Shown here one piece after another: positions 11,163-21,050 of a DNA stretch of 28,677 bases. The position numbers were made by a program, and so were the translations under genes. Origin of the DNA: Sperchopsis tessellata (lineage: Eukaryota; Arthropoda; Insecta; Coleoptera; Hydrophilidae); assembly GCA_033557685.1 (NCBI GenBank), contig JAWQRN010000528.1, positions 1 to 28,677 of the forward strand. The letters are read 5' to 3'. Under the pieces are notes generated by a model. The model made no database searches, was not told the DNA's origin, and was given only the letters and a program-made list of their open reading frames with translations. Positions within the stretch are counted from its first letter, which is position 1. Every line of letters begins with the position of its first letter.

Positions 11163-11205
11163 TAAAGATGTTTATTATTATTATTATTTTTATTAGTATT
11201 ATTAC
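11163..11205. repeat. (ATT)n tract preceded by AATAAAG, possible LINE 3' tail
   Basis: AATAAAGATG is followed by TTATTATTATTATTATT and further imperfect ATT units. A polyadenylation-like signal just before a trinucleotide tract is a usual ending of I, CR1 and R1-type LINEs. This could mark the 3' end of a plus-strand LINE occupying the preceding few hundred bases, but I see no coding match there. Confidence 0.4.
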
Positions 11206-11420
11206 TTAGCAGAGATCATAGATGCTATGCATTTGTCGAAGATCAAATTTGATGAATTAGATATATAAATGTGAAGTTTTGCAATCTCTACGTGACGTAA
11301 TATGATATGAGCATCTGCTTTGGGATTTTTACGACAATTTACGGAAAGTAAGTCTTAAATTTCGACTAATAATTGTCAAATTTGACAATAATAATGTAAT
11401 ATATTTTTTTTGCAAAAAAA

Positions 11421-11800
11421 ATGGATAACGGCAAACTTACGCACGGTTCAATAAAAATTATTGCCAATAAATTCAGTATATTGGAGAAAACTGTGAGCAG
11501 CTGACATATCCTCTCGTAAAAAGGGACTTGTTGGGCGAAAACCAAAAATGATCGATTTAAAACAAATTAAAGCAAATTCACTTCATCGTCGCCGAATTAT
11601 TTGTTCTGTTTCTCATCCTAATAGCATTAGTAAAGCTATAGTTCACAACCGATAAAAATCAGAACAAGTAAGGTGACATTACAATGCTGTAAAACAATAT
11701 TTGACGAATGACAAAATTGCACTGTTAATATACTGTTTATCAAGAGTTGCTGATTGAAAACCTTGAAACGAGAAATGACTGAAGCTAATTTAACACGAAT
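11421..11800 (+). pseudogene. Second Tc1/mariner-superfamily transposase relic, N-terminal half
   Basis: ATG at 11421 opens MDNGKLTHGSIKIIANKFSI, a helix-turn-helix start. After an in-frame TGA it continues in other frames: KKGLVGRKPKMIDLKQIKA, SLHRRRIICSVSHPNSISKA (about 11582-11640) and HYNAVKQYLTNDKIALLI (about 11680-11735). The pattern R-R-x-I-x-S-x-S..., then H-x-N-A-x-K-x-Y-L-T, matches the DNA-binding half of mariner-like elements of the plant/fungal and related insect type (long-spacer DDD). It differs from the mariner at 6513-7705. The catalytic domain is not found after about 11800. Stops at roughly every 25 codons show decay. Confidence 0.68.
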
Positions 11801-11980
11801 ATTTGTGAAAACTTCCTTTATTCCTTTTGTTTTTCTTTTAGGATATCAACATAAAAACATATATATTTTAATAGAGTGGAGTCGCATTAATAGATGTTCG
11901 TATAGAGGTTGGCTTTGTTTGTTTAGTGAAATTCTTCTCATATACATAACTTTCAATAATTAATATACCCCAATTTTATT

Positions 11981-13530
11981 ATGAATAGATGGTTAAAAAC
12001 GGATCGTTTAAAAACAACATACGATGATACTGAAAGCTGTAGTGAGCTAACATTTCACCAGACTAAAAACACAGAAACAAATTGTGAACATAGTGAGAAT
12101 AAAGGGAAAAAGATAAAATATGACAGCAACTTATAACAAATGGGTTTTTAATTTACTGGGGAAGAGCCAGAACCTAAACCGCTTTGTGTAATCTGCAACG
12201 AAGTTCTTGCCAGCAGTTTAAAACCATCATTTCTTCATAGACACCTTGAAACAAAACATCCGACTCACAGGGATAAACCTCTCGATTATTTTAAAAGAAA
12301 ATTAGTAGATAATAAAAAGTGGAGTGTCTCTTCTTTTCTGTCTTCAAACGAAGGTAGTAAAATGGCAAGTGAGGCATCATTTCGAGTAAGTTATAGAATT
12401 GTACATGCACATATAATGGAAGATAATTTAATTCGACCATTTGCAAAAGATATCGTGAAATGTATGCTTGGAGAAAAGGCAGCAAGGAAAATTGACCTGG
12501 TTCCCTTATCAAACAATACGGTGTCGCGTAGAACTAATGATTTGGCAAATGATGGAAAACGTACTTTTGAAGAGAATAAAACTGAATTATTTTGCGATCC
12601 AGTTTGACGAGTCGACCGATATAGCAAACGCCGCAGTTTGACTACGATAGATATATTTGCACGAATATCGATCAAGAATACTTACTATTTGCAAAACCTT
12701 TGAAAACCTTTACAACTGGAGAAGCATTTTTTGATATGATCAATGGATATTTTGAAAAAATGGAAAAAAACTGGTCTTATTGTGTGGGTATGTGTACAAA
12801 TGGTGCAAAATCAATGACAGGAAAATTTTCTGGTTTTGTGGCACGGGCAAAGAAAATCAACGAGAAAATTAAATAGACTCATTGCTGTATTCATAGGCAT
12901 GTAAGCGTATTCCTGCATAGTTATCTACTACTTTAAGTGATGCTTTAAAAATGGTAAATTTTATAAAATAGCGTGCTACAAATTGCCGTCCATTCCATGA
13001 GCTTTGTGAGAACTTTGGAAGTCTTCAAGTTTCTTTACTATTTCACACAGAAGTTCAAGCATGTTTTATTGATCATCCGTTGCATTTGTCCTCTTGTGTA
13101 TTCGATATTCTTTGGCTGCAAAAGCTTGCATACTTAGCTGACATCTTTTGCAAATTAAATGAATTACATCGGTCATTACAAGGCGCGGGTTTCACTATTT
13201 TCAGTGTGCATAATAGTATTGAGGCCATGCTAAAAAAGTTAAATTTTTTGATCCAATGTCTGCAGATGAATGAATACGAATGTTTTGGTCCTCTCGTCAC
13301 ATTTTTTCAGAAAATTCAATTAAACTTAACGAAAACATTAAAAAGAATATATGTGAACATTTCTGTCAAAAAAAAACCATTGAAGTTCTATTACCCTTTT
13401 GTACAACAGATCTATGTGAGAAAGGGTTTTCAACATATATTTATATGAAAGATAAATACAGAAACAGGTTAAATGCAGAACCTGATCTAAGACTGAAATT
13501 GTCAGATATTGAGCCATACTTTTAATTGCT
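11981..13530 (+). pseudogene. hAT transposase relic (ZBED5-like) with BED finger and hAT dimerisation tail
   Basis: hAT-superfamily transposase similar to the family that gave rise to ZBED5/FAM200-type proteins. The frame from ATG 11981 (MNRWLKTDRLKTTYDD) runs to 12607 with only two stops (12134, 12149). It has GEEPEPKPLCVICNEVL and LHRHLETKHPTHRDKP, a BED zinc finger (C-x2-C ... H-x4-H), then EDNLIRPFAKDIVKCMLGEK and RKIDLVPLSNNTVSRR. A frame change follows and FAIQFDESTDIANA (12591-12632) carries the first catalytic Asp. Later pieces include GSLQVSLLFHTEVQ (about 13018-13055) and KLAYLADIFCKLNELHRSLQ (13124-13181). The 3' end has EVLLPFCTTDLCEKGF and YRNRLNAEPDLRLKLSDIEP (to 13525), the C-terminal hAT dimerisation motif. 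Deletions lie after FHTEVQ and before 13290. Confidence 0.93.
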
Positions 13531-13843
13531 TTGTTTCGTCAAACAGCCACAAATATCACATTAAGAGTTTTATCAATTTTAACGTATGCTTAACTAAGAA
13601 CTAGTTGGTCTGTTGAATTGATTTTGTATTCATTTTAATTTTAGTCTTATTAATGTTTGTACTTAGATATTTTAGGGGTTATGTTTTCGTTAATTTTTAT
13701 GAACTATTGTGCAATATGGAAAATAAATGTACTATCAAATTTTATTGTTTATTTACCTGTCATTAACGATTACATAGGTGGTCCGCCAAATTCTTTCGGA
13801 TTTTAGAAGTGGTTCGTGAAGACAAAAAGGTTGGGAAACACTG
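13531..13843 (+). mobile_element. hAT element 3' noncoding end with terminal inverted repeat
   Basis: The 3' end of the hAT copy. It contains GGTGGTCCGCCAAATTC and then AAAAAGGTTGGGAAACACTG, ending at 13843. The complement of the last bases, CAGTGTTTCCCAACC, is the usual terminal inverted repeat of this hAT group. The next eight bases (TTCTAGTA, 13844-13851) would be the 8-bp target duplication. I could not find a matching 5' terminus or TSD upstream of 11981, so the 5' end is deleted or too eroded. Confidence 0.8.
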
Positions 13844-14028
13844 TTCTAGTACATCCTCCACATACCGGTGTGTAAGATGACGTTTGTGAACTTTTAAGAC
13901 TGCGTTTTCTTAACATTTTGTACATACGAAAACTTTGTGTTTGTGACTATTAAACTAGAACGCTTTAATATTAGTGAGTGATAGAACATTAAACTCCTCC
14001 ATGGCTGGTCCCAAGCCCAGGTTAGAAT

Positions 14029-14315
14029 GGAAGAGGCTTTATGCATACTTGATAAACTGAGATTAGGCGAGAAGATTATTTTTAGTGTGTATTTTAAATT
14101 TACAAGATTGTTTGATTCAACGGCTTTAGGTTGAAAAGGCTTAGGAAAGGTTAACAGAGTCCTTTTTCATTGCAAGCATGTAGCGCATATAGCTTATGTT
14201 AAATAGGCAAAGGAGATGTTATGCCTAGAAATTAGGTGTAAGAAGGTAAGAAAAAGATAGCACACATTTCTTTATATAACAAGCATATTATGCATAGCGC
14301 TTAGGTTAAAAAGGA
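14029..14315 (+). repeat. Degenerate tandem repeat of about 62 bp, left part
   Basis: Four to five imperfect units. Recurrent elements are TACAAGCATGTTATGCATAG, then GCTTAGGTTAAAAAG, then a GGTAAGAAAAAG block and GCACACATTTCTTTA. The clearest units start near 14172, 14212 and 14279; weaker ones near 14029 and 14101. The spacing is about 62-72 bp with one shortened unit. The array is cut at 14315 by the R1-clade insertion and resumes at 15401. Confidence 0.7.
14305..14315 (+). repeat. Left target-site duplication of the R1-clade insertion
   Basis: GTTAAAAAGGA directly precedes the truncated LINE. Its partner GTTAAAAAGAG follows the A tail at 15401. Both copies belong to the tandem-repeat consensus, so the identity is partly expected; the junctions with the repeat support the call. 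Confidence 0.7.
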
Positions 14316-15400
14316 TTCGATAGACTACTATGGAAGCAACTGAAGGTAGGAGTGACGATGATTGCATTCGCGGACGCCATGAAACTGGTGGTGGTGGGAT
14401 GAACAAAGACAATGCTGACTGATGGAACAACTGAGGCCCTAGAACAGTTTAGGGGTTGGATGGCTGAACAAGCACTCAGACTGGCACCAAAGAAAAAATA
14501 GAGGCACTGATGGTCACGGAAAAGAGGAATATAGACGACATAATGTTCATAATACCTGTTGTGACCATCGTACCAAAGAAAGAAATTAAGTACCTGGGAG
14601 TTGTACAACACCGGAGAAGAAGCTTTGTGGCGCATGTGGAACGGACGATGACAAAGGTGGAGAAGAGTGTGGCGACTTTACCAAGACTGATGCCAAACAT
14701 CGGAGGGCCGAGAAGCAGCAAACGAAAAGTACTGTTAGGAGTATTTTATAAGAAGCTGAGGTGTGAAAGGTGGCTATGAGCCAGGCGCGTGTCAGGAAAC
14801 AATTGCCAGAGTGACCATAGTGGTAATAGCTGGGCTATAGAAAGAAGCGAAAAGAACTATGCAGGCCCGACGACAAATTATGCCAGGCAGAAACTGGTGA
14901 AAAGAAGGCAAATAGGCGCACAGACTCATCAGGCGGACAAAGCCATGGATCGATAGGAAGCATGGAGAGGTGACACAGGTATTGACGAGTCACAGGTTTT
15001 TCAGGGTGTTTCGGGAAACGCCGGAAAACACTATCTTTGGGTGCCCAAGATTTGACACGGAGAGGCCGATGGTGGAGTTTGAGATTGATGTGGTACAAAA
15101 TTTTTATACAAACTAAGCTACAGAGCTACAGAAAGTAGAACAAGTTCGCGAAAATGGTAACGATTATACTAAAAAGGAAGGAAAGGGACGAATAGAGTCG
15201 ACAGCGATAGCATAATAATAGCAATGACTTTTGTAAGAGACACCCTCCAACCTGAAGTAAAGCGTGAGCGATTTTGGGGTGGATGAGGAGGAGAGCGGGA
15301 GGAGTTTTAGCTGGTTGGACTTTAACCAGCACTACTCCGAATGTTAGACGAAGTTCAGAGTGTCCATGAGGATTTTCCAACCTCGAAAATAAAAAAAAAA
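14316..15400 (+). mobile_element. 5'-truncated R1-clade LINE insertion (RT end, C-terminal region, 3' UTR)
   Basis: A 5'-truncated LINE copy. Coding starts in the last part of the RT: VGVTMIAFADAMKLVVVG (14346-14399), where the catalytic FADD has become FADA. In the 14510-14779 frame follow VTEKRNIDDIMF, KKEIKYLGVVQHRRRSFVAH and LPRLMPNIGGPRSSKRKVLL, typical of R1-clade elements. Near 14930 comes TKPWIDRKHGEVTQVLTSHR and then ENTIFGCPRFDTERPMVEF (the region that normally has a C-terminal Cys/His finger, here with only one Cys visible). The remainder to 15400 is 3' UTR and an A-rich tail (AAAATAAAAAAAAAA). GTTAAAAAG at 14305-14313 and 15401-15409 is the target-site duplication. It may or may not be the same family as the endonuclease relic at 1325-2300. 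Confidence 0.9.
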
Positions 15401-15565
15401 GTTAAAAAGAGTAAGAAAAAAATTGCACACACATCCTTTACACTACAAGCATGCTATGCATACTGCTAAGGTTAAAAAGATTAACGAAACACTCTTTATT
15501 TACATTACAAGCGAGTTATGCATAGAGCATAGGATAAAAAGGTTAAGAAAAGGGTTTGTAAATAA
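15401..15565 (+). repeat. Degenerate tandem repeat of about 62 bp, right part with TSD
   Basis: Starts with the right target duplication GTTAAAAAG (15401-15409) and continues the interrupted unit with GTAAGAAAAAAATTGCACAC. Two further units follow, with TACAAGC anchors at 15444 and 15506, exactly 62 bp apart. Each has a TATGCATA core and a TAAAAAG block. The open frame at 15423-15764 crosses these units and is not a credible gene. Confidence 0.75.
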
Positions 15566-16715
15566 AAATTTTTTTAGAAAAATGGACAGTTATTTCTGGA
15601 CATTTCAAAATCGCAAATCGGATACTTATTTCTGGACAGATGAAGTATATTTGGTGGTCGCTCTCATAGCTATCTCGCTGAGCACTGCCCTCGTCAGTAT
15701 TGCCAACCCAAAATTTCTAAAAGCAGTAGCATTTGCCGGTAACATCAGTAGATTTCGAAAATAATCGCTACGAGGAAAAAATACGTATTACATTTTTCAT
15801 CACCACTGGAACTTGACTCGACTCAAAATCAGTATCCGAAGTTTTGGGCTATTACGGCACACTTTGAGTACTAATTTTAATTCGGTAGGGTTAGCAACGT
15901 TGGTCCTTGCTGCCTTACAGGTGTCACATTTATTATTTGCTTGTCCCCTGAACTAAATCTGAGTTTTCAGTATAGAGTTTATAGATTTTAATTTGAAGTA
16001 AAATATGGTCTAAAGGTTCCAAGCACGTCTTGAAATAATGAATTTGTATTACAAAATTCTGAACTGTGGTAGAACCACTTGTTTATGTAAACTGACATTT
16101 AATCAAAACCATTCCACCATGAAAAGCAGTGCTAAAGCTGTTGCTATCTTAGGTAACTGTACTCTCATAAAAAACATGCATTCTGTAACCAAGATACCGT
16201 AACTATCTGAGATATCCTGCTCAAATATTTTTAGAATTTTTACAACACACATTCTTCAATTTAACTGTTGTACGAGGTAAATGAAGATGATAGCAATCCC
16301 AACCTATTGTACATCTACTTTAAAGAAGAAGTGAATTATCATGTCTGCAAATATTGGAGTGATAATACTCCTCACTTAAAAAATATATACACTCAACTGA
16401 CTACTAATGAAAATTAAATGTCACAGGTCAGAAAGGACAGGTGCGTTACGAAATTAACTGTACTGTCAACAACTATACGATTGCAAAAGGATAATACTAA
16501 AAAAACTATATTTTTACGTTTATTTTTAATGAGTCTCACGAATTTTTTTTTAACAGAATAATTTGTATTCTATCAGTCAAATTTAGCAAAAGTCCCAGCA
16601 TATATGACTACTGAAAAAAAAAATCGCTCATGAATAAAGAAAATTCCAGATAAACTTTTTGAGCTAAAATAAAGGTTTATTATTACAACTAGTTGATAAA
16701 TAATTATTTCAGTCG
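15566..16715. other. Spacer without recognisable gene
   Basis: AT-rich sequence. One 13-base direct repeat (TTATTTCTGGACA) occurs at 15590 and 15626, 36 bp apart, giving a repeated YFWT peptide in one frame. No protein family, RNA gene or terminal repeat recognised. Confidence 0.45.
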
Positions 16716-16990
16716 GCCTATTCAATGGGAGAATTCCAACGAAGGGCCAATGAGCCAGAGTTTGGATAGTGTATACTTCCAAGAAAATGCAAAGGGGTGG
16801 ATAGTGGATAGAACTAGATTACTGGGCGAGGACTTGTATATATTGGAAGAGAATACGTGGCCAGGTTTCAATTTATGTTCCGCTAATGTGGATATTGCAA
16901 ATTGTTTTAGACGGATTTTTTTTCTCAACTATATACACTACCCCACAGGTAAATTCTGTATATCCCAGCAGGGGGATCTTTCGTAAATGG
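16716..16990 (+). repeat. Left arm of an unassigned inverted duplication, coding-like
   Basis: Plus-strand frame 16693-16986 includes WENSNEGPMSQSLDSVYFQE and DLYILEENTW. The minus strand at about 17280-17475 encodes a related peptide with ENSGKGLMGI, YLDSVCFQESARG and DLHVLEEN in the same order. The best nucleotide match is a core of about 36 bases (16762-16798 against 17412-17377, four differences), and similarity extends to the GAGAATTCC block about 30-45 bases 5' of the core. I do not recognise the family. Conserved spacing and mostly silent or conservative changes suggest an old protein-coding repeat, such as a transposon or a duplicated exon. Confidence 0.5.
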
Positions 16991-17269
16991 AATGATTTCA
17001 CTGTATTTCATCGAATCGTGGAAAATAGTCTTGACATAATGTTTGCGGAGTAACCATGCTCTCTTTTCTGTTGTGACTAGAGAGCAAACATTTTTATGAA
17101 AGCTTTCGAGGAAGAAGTATTAGCATCCGCGCAGGCAAGTGAATGACACATTTGTAGTATGGCCTTATAGTTTGAAGATACTTGATGACTTCCTACTACC
17201 ACTTAATCTATTGAAACCCTACAAACAGTAATATATACCTTCACACCACCCAATTATCCGGTTTGCGGA

Positions 17270-17475
17270 GTTCTTAGTCTCACGATATTCTCTTCAAGGA
17301 CATGCAAATCCAGAATAATAAGAGAGTTCATTTGAATATATATACATCCAGAAAATCTAAATCTGGAAAATGGCTAACCTCTTGCACTTTCTTGGAAGCA
17401 TACACTATCCAAGTACTGGCCTGTTGGAAGAATCCCCATTAGTCCTTTCCCGGAATTCTCTAGGACGTCTTAGCC
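17270..17475 (-). repeat. Right arm of the unassigned inverted duplication
   Basis: Reverse-complement partner of 16716-16990. On the minus strand it reads WAGTPTG-stop-DVLENSGKG and then YLDSVCFQESARG-stop, and after an extra segment of about 33 bases DLHVLEEN. The stop codons show this arm is decayed relative to the left arm. A direct repeat GTTTGCGGAGT occurs at 17041 and near 17262, inside and at the edge of the spacer. A longer minus-strand frame, 17405-17620, runs in another phase and has no match that I recognise. Confidence 0.45.
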
Positions 17476-17479
17476 AGTA

Positions 17480-20130
17480 GGAGTGCCAGCCCATTTGAAG
17501 TTCATCCAATAGAAGATAGACACATGGATATAAAACTCGGCGCGTTGGTGGCTTATTTTCATAAGATACTTCACATTTCAAAGTTACATGTCTTGATAAT
17601 GTCCCTTGAATGGTAGGCAAAACGTCGACAAGAAGAAAAGCCTACATACTGCTATCTCCAGGATATCTGAAGTTAGTCGATACATAATTACTTATTCTAC
17701 GAAGAAATAATTTAAAATAAGTACAATTTATAATGTCCTTATGCTTCTCTTTCTTGTACTTACTCTTCGACATATTATTTTCTACCAAGCAATCCCGAAA
17801 AGTTAACTGCTTTCTTAAGTTAATTTGACGGAAAAATACTTTATTAAATTTTACAGCCGTTACTAAGATCAATTATACCTATTGATTACCAATTAAAATT
17901 GTTCTGAGAAATTTCGCTATGTTATTATAGCCTACAGAATTACTACTTTCTGTCTATATATAATTACTCAGTACGATGTACTGCTTAATACATACCTAGC
18001 ACTTCTTGATACGAAAATAGGAAAAATTATTGTTTATATGAAATATGTGTATAACTCGACCAACGTACCTGTAAATAGGACTTGGAGGATGACATGTAAC
18101 AAAAAAACTTTTCAATGCTACATGCTAAATATTTTTATCAATGACATCAATTCAATTAAACAAGCTATTGATACTTGATTAGTTCATATACCATCTAAAG
18201 TAATAGTTATTTCATTCGGGCACATATACTAATCTTCAAAATGCTTTCGATGCAAAGTAATAGTCAAAATGTCAAATGTGCACATGTCATTTATGATGAA
18301 ATTCACAGAGAATAATTAAGCAGTTGATACATATCCACGTGGTGCCACTAAAAACATGAATCGAAACTTTAACGTTAGAAAATAAAATTAGGTCATATTT
18401 ATACTGGTTGATTTTGAACTGTTAAACCGAAAGTGTGATTCAATGTGAATAATTGAAATAATACAATCATAGTTTTAAAGTTCCATTATTTTGTACATTG
18501 CTTAAATATACTCTTATAAATGCATTTCGCTTAGTAAAATTTAAAGAAAAGATAAATTTTCAAATACCGATAGCTGTAATTATAATATAATACACGTATT
18601 AGTATTGGCTTAAAGTAAGCAACCTTCAAAATAAAATTCAAATATTCTAAAATGAAAGAAAATGAGTCCCCTAATTTTATTATATAGATTATCAGCATAC
18701 ACGTTGTCATATAAGCCAGTTTAAACTAATTAGTTTATAAATTAAACAAATTAGCTGCTTATTTTATAAAACAGTTATTTTCTACTAAAATAACAAAGAT
18801 TTTAGTTAGTGTGTATACTATGTGTATATGTACACCAAGTTTAGCATCTATTAAAAGTCGTTCGTCAAGCAGACAAATGCTTTCTTCTCCAGTACCGGTA
18901 TAACTTAAATCACCTTTCTAGAAAACTGATTAAAATTGTATACATATAGCATCCCAAATACATGAAAATATTATATTCGCTTGTACAAGCCATTGTAGAA
19001 GTTATGAAGTTTATATTTAGTGTGCATAATTAAGTTATTGTGTGTGTTATACCTTTCCATTTACTAAAACCAAAATATGTATCCCTTTTACTTTCGTAAC
19101 ACAAGAATAACTTTCTATTGCATGGATTAACTAGCCATTCAAGACGAGATCCTGCACCAGTAAACCTAAGGTAAGCAATAACATTATTATTTAATTTACG
19201 ATACATTCACTTCTGTTTACACGAGACATAAAACAACATCATTTACAGTTCATACATATACATCCTTCGGATATAAATGGTATAAACTAGCTAAGTATAT
19301 ATATATATATATATATATTAGCCGTAGCATATCCACATATAAAGTCTTATATACTACGAAAATAAATATGTATATCTAACAACGTCCAGATGATTATAAC
19401 GATACATTTATGTTTTCTGTTCATGTGTATTTTGTTTACGCTGAGCAAAATTTATTACTGTCGCCGTAAATTTGAAAGCCAATTTCATTTTAGGTACGTT
19501 ATATTGTTAGACCATTTTTAAATAACATATGCCATCAACAAGAGCCTCATTTTTGTGGAAATCCTTCAATTATAATAAAATCAGAATAAGCTAACACTTA
19601 TTAATAATATTTATATGCATCCCAGATATGTAAATAGCATTGCATAATTCCGTAATACAATACAATAACTCTTGTATCCAAAATATGGCCAATAAGCATA
19701 TAAGTCATATACAAAAAAAAATCATGTGAATACATACTATATTAAAAAATGTAGTCATGGAGGACAATAAATAATAACCAAGTAAGAACTTATTCAATAA
19801 AACACAAATAAAACAAATCTACAACATAACGAGATTATCATTATCGAACGTAACTCAAAAACGCAATTTTACAGAAAGAGTAATATATATCTTTCTAATT
19901 ATGTCTATACTTTAGCTTAATTACTTTTATTTTAAAACATGCTCATGAGCTGGATAACGCCTTGGTTATAAATACGCTTAAAACGCAATTTACACAAAAA
20001 TTTAGTTACGTCAAAATATTTTGACAATTTCGATATAAAATTTTCAACATCGAGGTGTTATTATATGACCAAACATATGTTATAAATGGATAATTATATG
20101 CATTGTTGAAAGAGTGTTAGAAAAGAAACA
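17480..20130. other. Long AT-rich spacer
   Basis: About 2.6 kb without a supported gene. The only protein-like scrap is a plus-strand MLNIFINDINSIKQAID at 18123-18173, which resembles the stretch after the RT PQGS motif (LFNIFINDI) of Jockey/CR1-like LINEs, but nothing around it confirms an element. Confidence 0.5.
19296..19319. repeat. (TA)n microsatellite
   Basis: About 24 bases of uninterrupted alternating TA within the AT-rich spacer. Confidence 0.9.
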
Positions 20131-20169
20131 GTGAATTATTACTTAATTGCATCGTACCATAGTTTAACT

Positions 20170-20379
20170 TTAACTGGACGCTTCTATAACACACCGTATA
20201 AGGCACACCTCCGCTGCATCAAATACGCCACCGAAGCCTTTAGCTTCGTCAGTCATGTTGTGCTTTGCAGTTGTGGACCTAATCCTAATAGCTCTATATT
20301 CTTTCATGGATATCCCAAGGGTATTAAACTGGATATTGCCGAATGCCTTGAGATATATGTTAGCAGTCGATCTTGTCAT
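20170..20379 (-). other. Unrecognised minus-strand open frame
   Basis: 69-codon frame on the minus strand with peptides such as YLKAFGNIQFNTLGISMKEY and TTAKHNMTDEAKGFGGVFDA. The composition looks protein-like, and this stretch is GC-richer than its flanks, but I do not recognise a family. A longer plus-strand frame (20131-20460) overlaps it and only one can be real. It lies directly beside the hammerhead-like motif at 20501, so both may belong to one unassigned repeat, possibly Penelope-like. A CGAAGC...GCTTCG hairpin sits inside it near 20231. Confidence 0.25.
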
Positions 20380-20500
20380 ATTCCAAACCTAAACGAATAC
20401 CTCCAATCCCCTATTTATAATTATCCCCAACAGGAAAATTCCTCTCCTGGCAGTTGGTAGGTCTGGTGGCACCGGTTAGTTTGTGTTGTTGCCTTCAGTT

Positions 20501-20540
20501 CCTAGAGAATGGTCTAGTGTAGTTGAAACCGGTCGTGGTA
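20501..20540 (+). other. Hammerhead-like / Penelope-like terminal motif
   Basis: CCTAGAGAATGGTCTAGTG is followed by TAGTTGAAACCGGTCGTGG. The arrangement of a small hairpin (CTA-GTG-TAG), then GAAAC-CGGTC, is that of the minimal type I hammerhead ribozymes carried by Penelope-like elements and other repeats. The expected CTGANGA box reads CTAGAGA here, so the ribozyme would be inactive. An ACCGGTT copy at 20471 forms an inverted pair with AACCGGT at 20527. No Penelope RT or GIY-YIG domain was found nearby. Confidence 0.3.
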
Positions 20541-20579
20541 TTATATAAATTTAAAACTTTGTGGAACGACAATATTTTT

Positions 20580-21050
20580 AATTTTTTTAATTATAAAGAT
20601 GACAAAATTTTGAATTCTTTATTTTCTGATACTATAAAATCTTCATGCACATTACATGTTAGTTAGGAATCTATAACTATCCCCAGGAAGTTAGTCGACG
20701 AGCTTGTGTAAATTATGTTGCTGAAATCTGATATTGATTTTTTTCCATCATTTAATTTTCAATTGTTTTAATAAAAAATATTAGTAGTATTAGCAGAATA
20801 TGTTTGTTTTTCTGTTTGCCTAGTTTATAATACGTAAAAGAGCTGGATGATATTTTTAAATTCATAGTATGTTTGATGGTAAAAACATAAGGTATTTTAA
20901 AATATATTGCAATTAAAATCATGTTTAATTAAGTTCAAAATAGAGTGGTAAAGTCTAAAGAAGGTTAACTCAAGACGCACCGTATTAACAGTGTATTGAT
21001 GAGAAGTAGTAGTACATGGAAAGTTTCAGCGAACTTTCCAAATTTACTAC
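20580..21050. other. AT-rich spacer
   Basis: No coding or repeat feature recognised between the hammerhead-like motif and the GC-rich island. Confidence 0.5.

Noticed and set aside
12391..12675. 94-codon minus-strand frame
   Set aside because: Antisense to the best preserved part of the hAT transposase.
14306..14721. Two overlapping minus-strand frames of 109 and 81 codons
   Set aside because: Antisense shadows of the R1-clade RT coding region.
15126..15380. 84-codon minus-strand frame
   Set aside because: Antisense to the 3' region of the R1-clade LINE, which is well supported on the plus strand.
15423..15764. 113-codon plus-strand frame with a hydrophobic stretch (LVVALIAISLSTALVSIA)
   Set aside because: Its first half runs through the 62-bp tandem repeat units, and the second has no family match; one predicted membrane-like segment is not enough.
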